Positions 47,843 through 64,000 of a stretch of DNA of 64,000 bases are shown piece after piece. Source of the stretch: Oasisia sp. SBJ-2009 (taxonomy: Eukaryota > Annelida > Polychaeta > Sabellida > Siboglinidae); assembly GCA_964017155.1 (NCBI GenBank), contig OZ024866.1, forward strand, positions 20,018,828 to 20,082,827, written 5' to 3'. The first letter of the stretch is position 1. Every line of letters starts with the position of its first letter. The notes beneath the pieces are model-generated. The model was not told the DNA's origin, did no database searches, and saw only the letters and a program-made list of their open reading frames with translations. The translations under genes were made by a program, and so were the position numbers.

Positions 47843-64000
<16,158 letters not shown>

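Overview
The window is animal nuclear DNA, most likely from a marine invertebrate. The coding sequence is split by introns with GT-AG junctions. It encodes secreted and membrane-anchored EGF-domain proteins, and the non-coding sequence holds CR1/L2-, Jockey- and RTE-type LINE fragments, a tRNA-derived SINE and very many long microsatellites and minisatellites. I cannot name the species or the phylum. There are no bacterial, viral or CRISPR features.

Layout. At the left edge (1048-1187, minus) lies the first coding exon of a secreted or membrane protein whose remaining exons are off the window. From 6214 to 12946 (plus) a complete seven-exon gene encodes a 412-residue secreted M28-family peptidase homologue that has lost several expected metal or catalytic residues. 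From 30059 down to 16186 (minus) a nine-exon gene encodes a 384-residue protein: signal peptide, a cysteine-rich N-terminal module, five EGF domains, a Ser/Thr-rich stalk and a short hydrophobic C-terminus that looks like a GPI-anchor signal. From 45528 down to 36891 (minus) a four-exon gene encodes the same N-terminal module followed directly by a stalk, one transmembrane helix and a cytoplasmic tail with a PPPY motif. An alternative last exon is possible at 36359-36498. From beyond 64000 down to 47843 (minus) a large gene contributes 19 EGF exons to this window and a terminal transmembrane exon with an acidic tail.

The three genes at 1.1, 30 and 45 kb share first exons of exactly 140 nt, the same phase-2 splice, and a motif C-x3-DGH/RGH-x2-GE-x(5)-REP. 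The two whose inner exons are visible also share a third exon of exactly 104 nt. They are therefore tandem paralogues on one strand, with a cysteine-rich module I do not recognise with confidence (its end recalls an EMI domain). The EGF-array gene lies in the same orientation directly upstream and may belong to the same family, but its 5' end is not visible. The cluster is still growing by duplication: a 2.2-kb block of three EGF exons is repeated in the 52.7-57.3 kb region, and one EGF exon at 19.4 and 21.7 kb is copied with a single base difference.

The space between and inside genes is filled with repeats: a 3-kb array of 46-bp units with a 1287-bp higher-order period (24.3-27.4 kb), a 29-bp array (49.3-50.3 kb), a 42-bp array (34.1-34.6 kb), a long perfect CCGA tract next to a SINE (20.3-20.6 kb), long CA/GT, AT, GACA and ATAC tracts, and a 1.45-kb duplicated block with a rearranged, partly inverted neighbour (39.7-44.8 kb).
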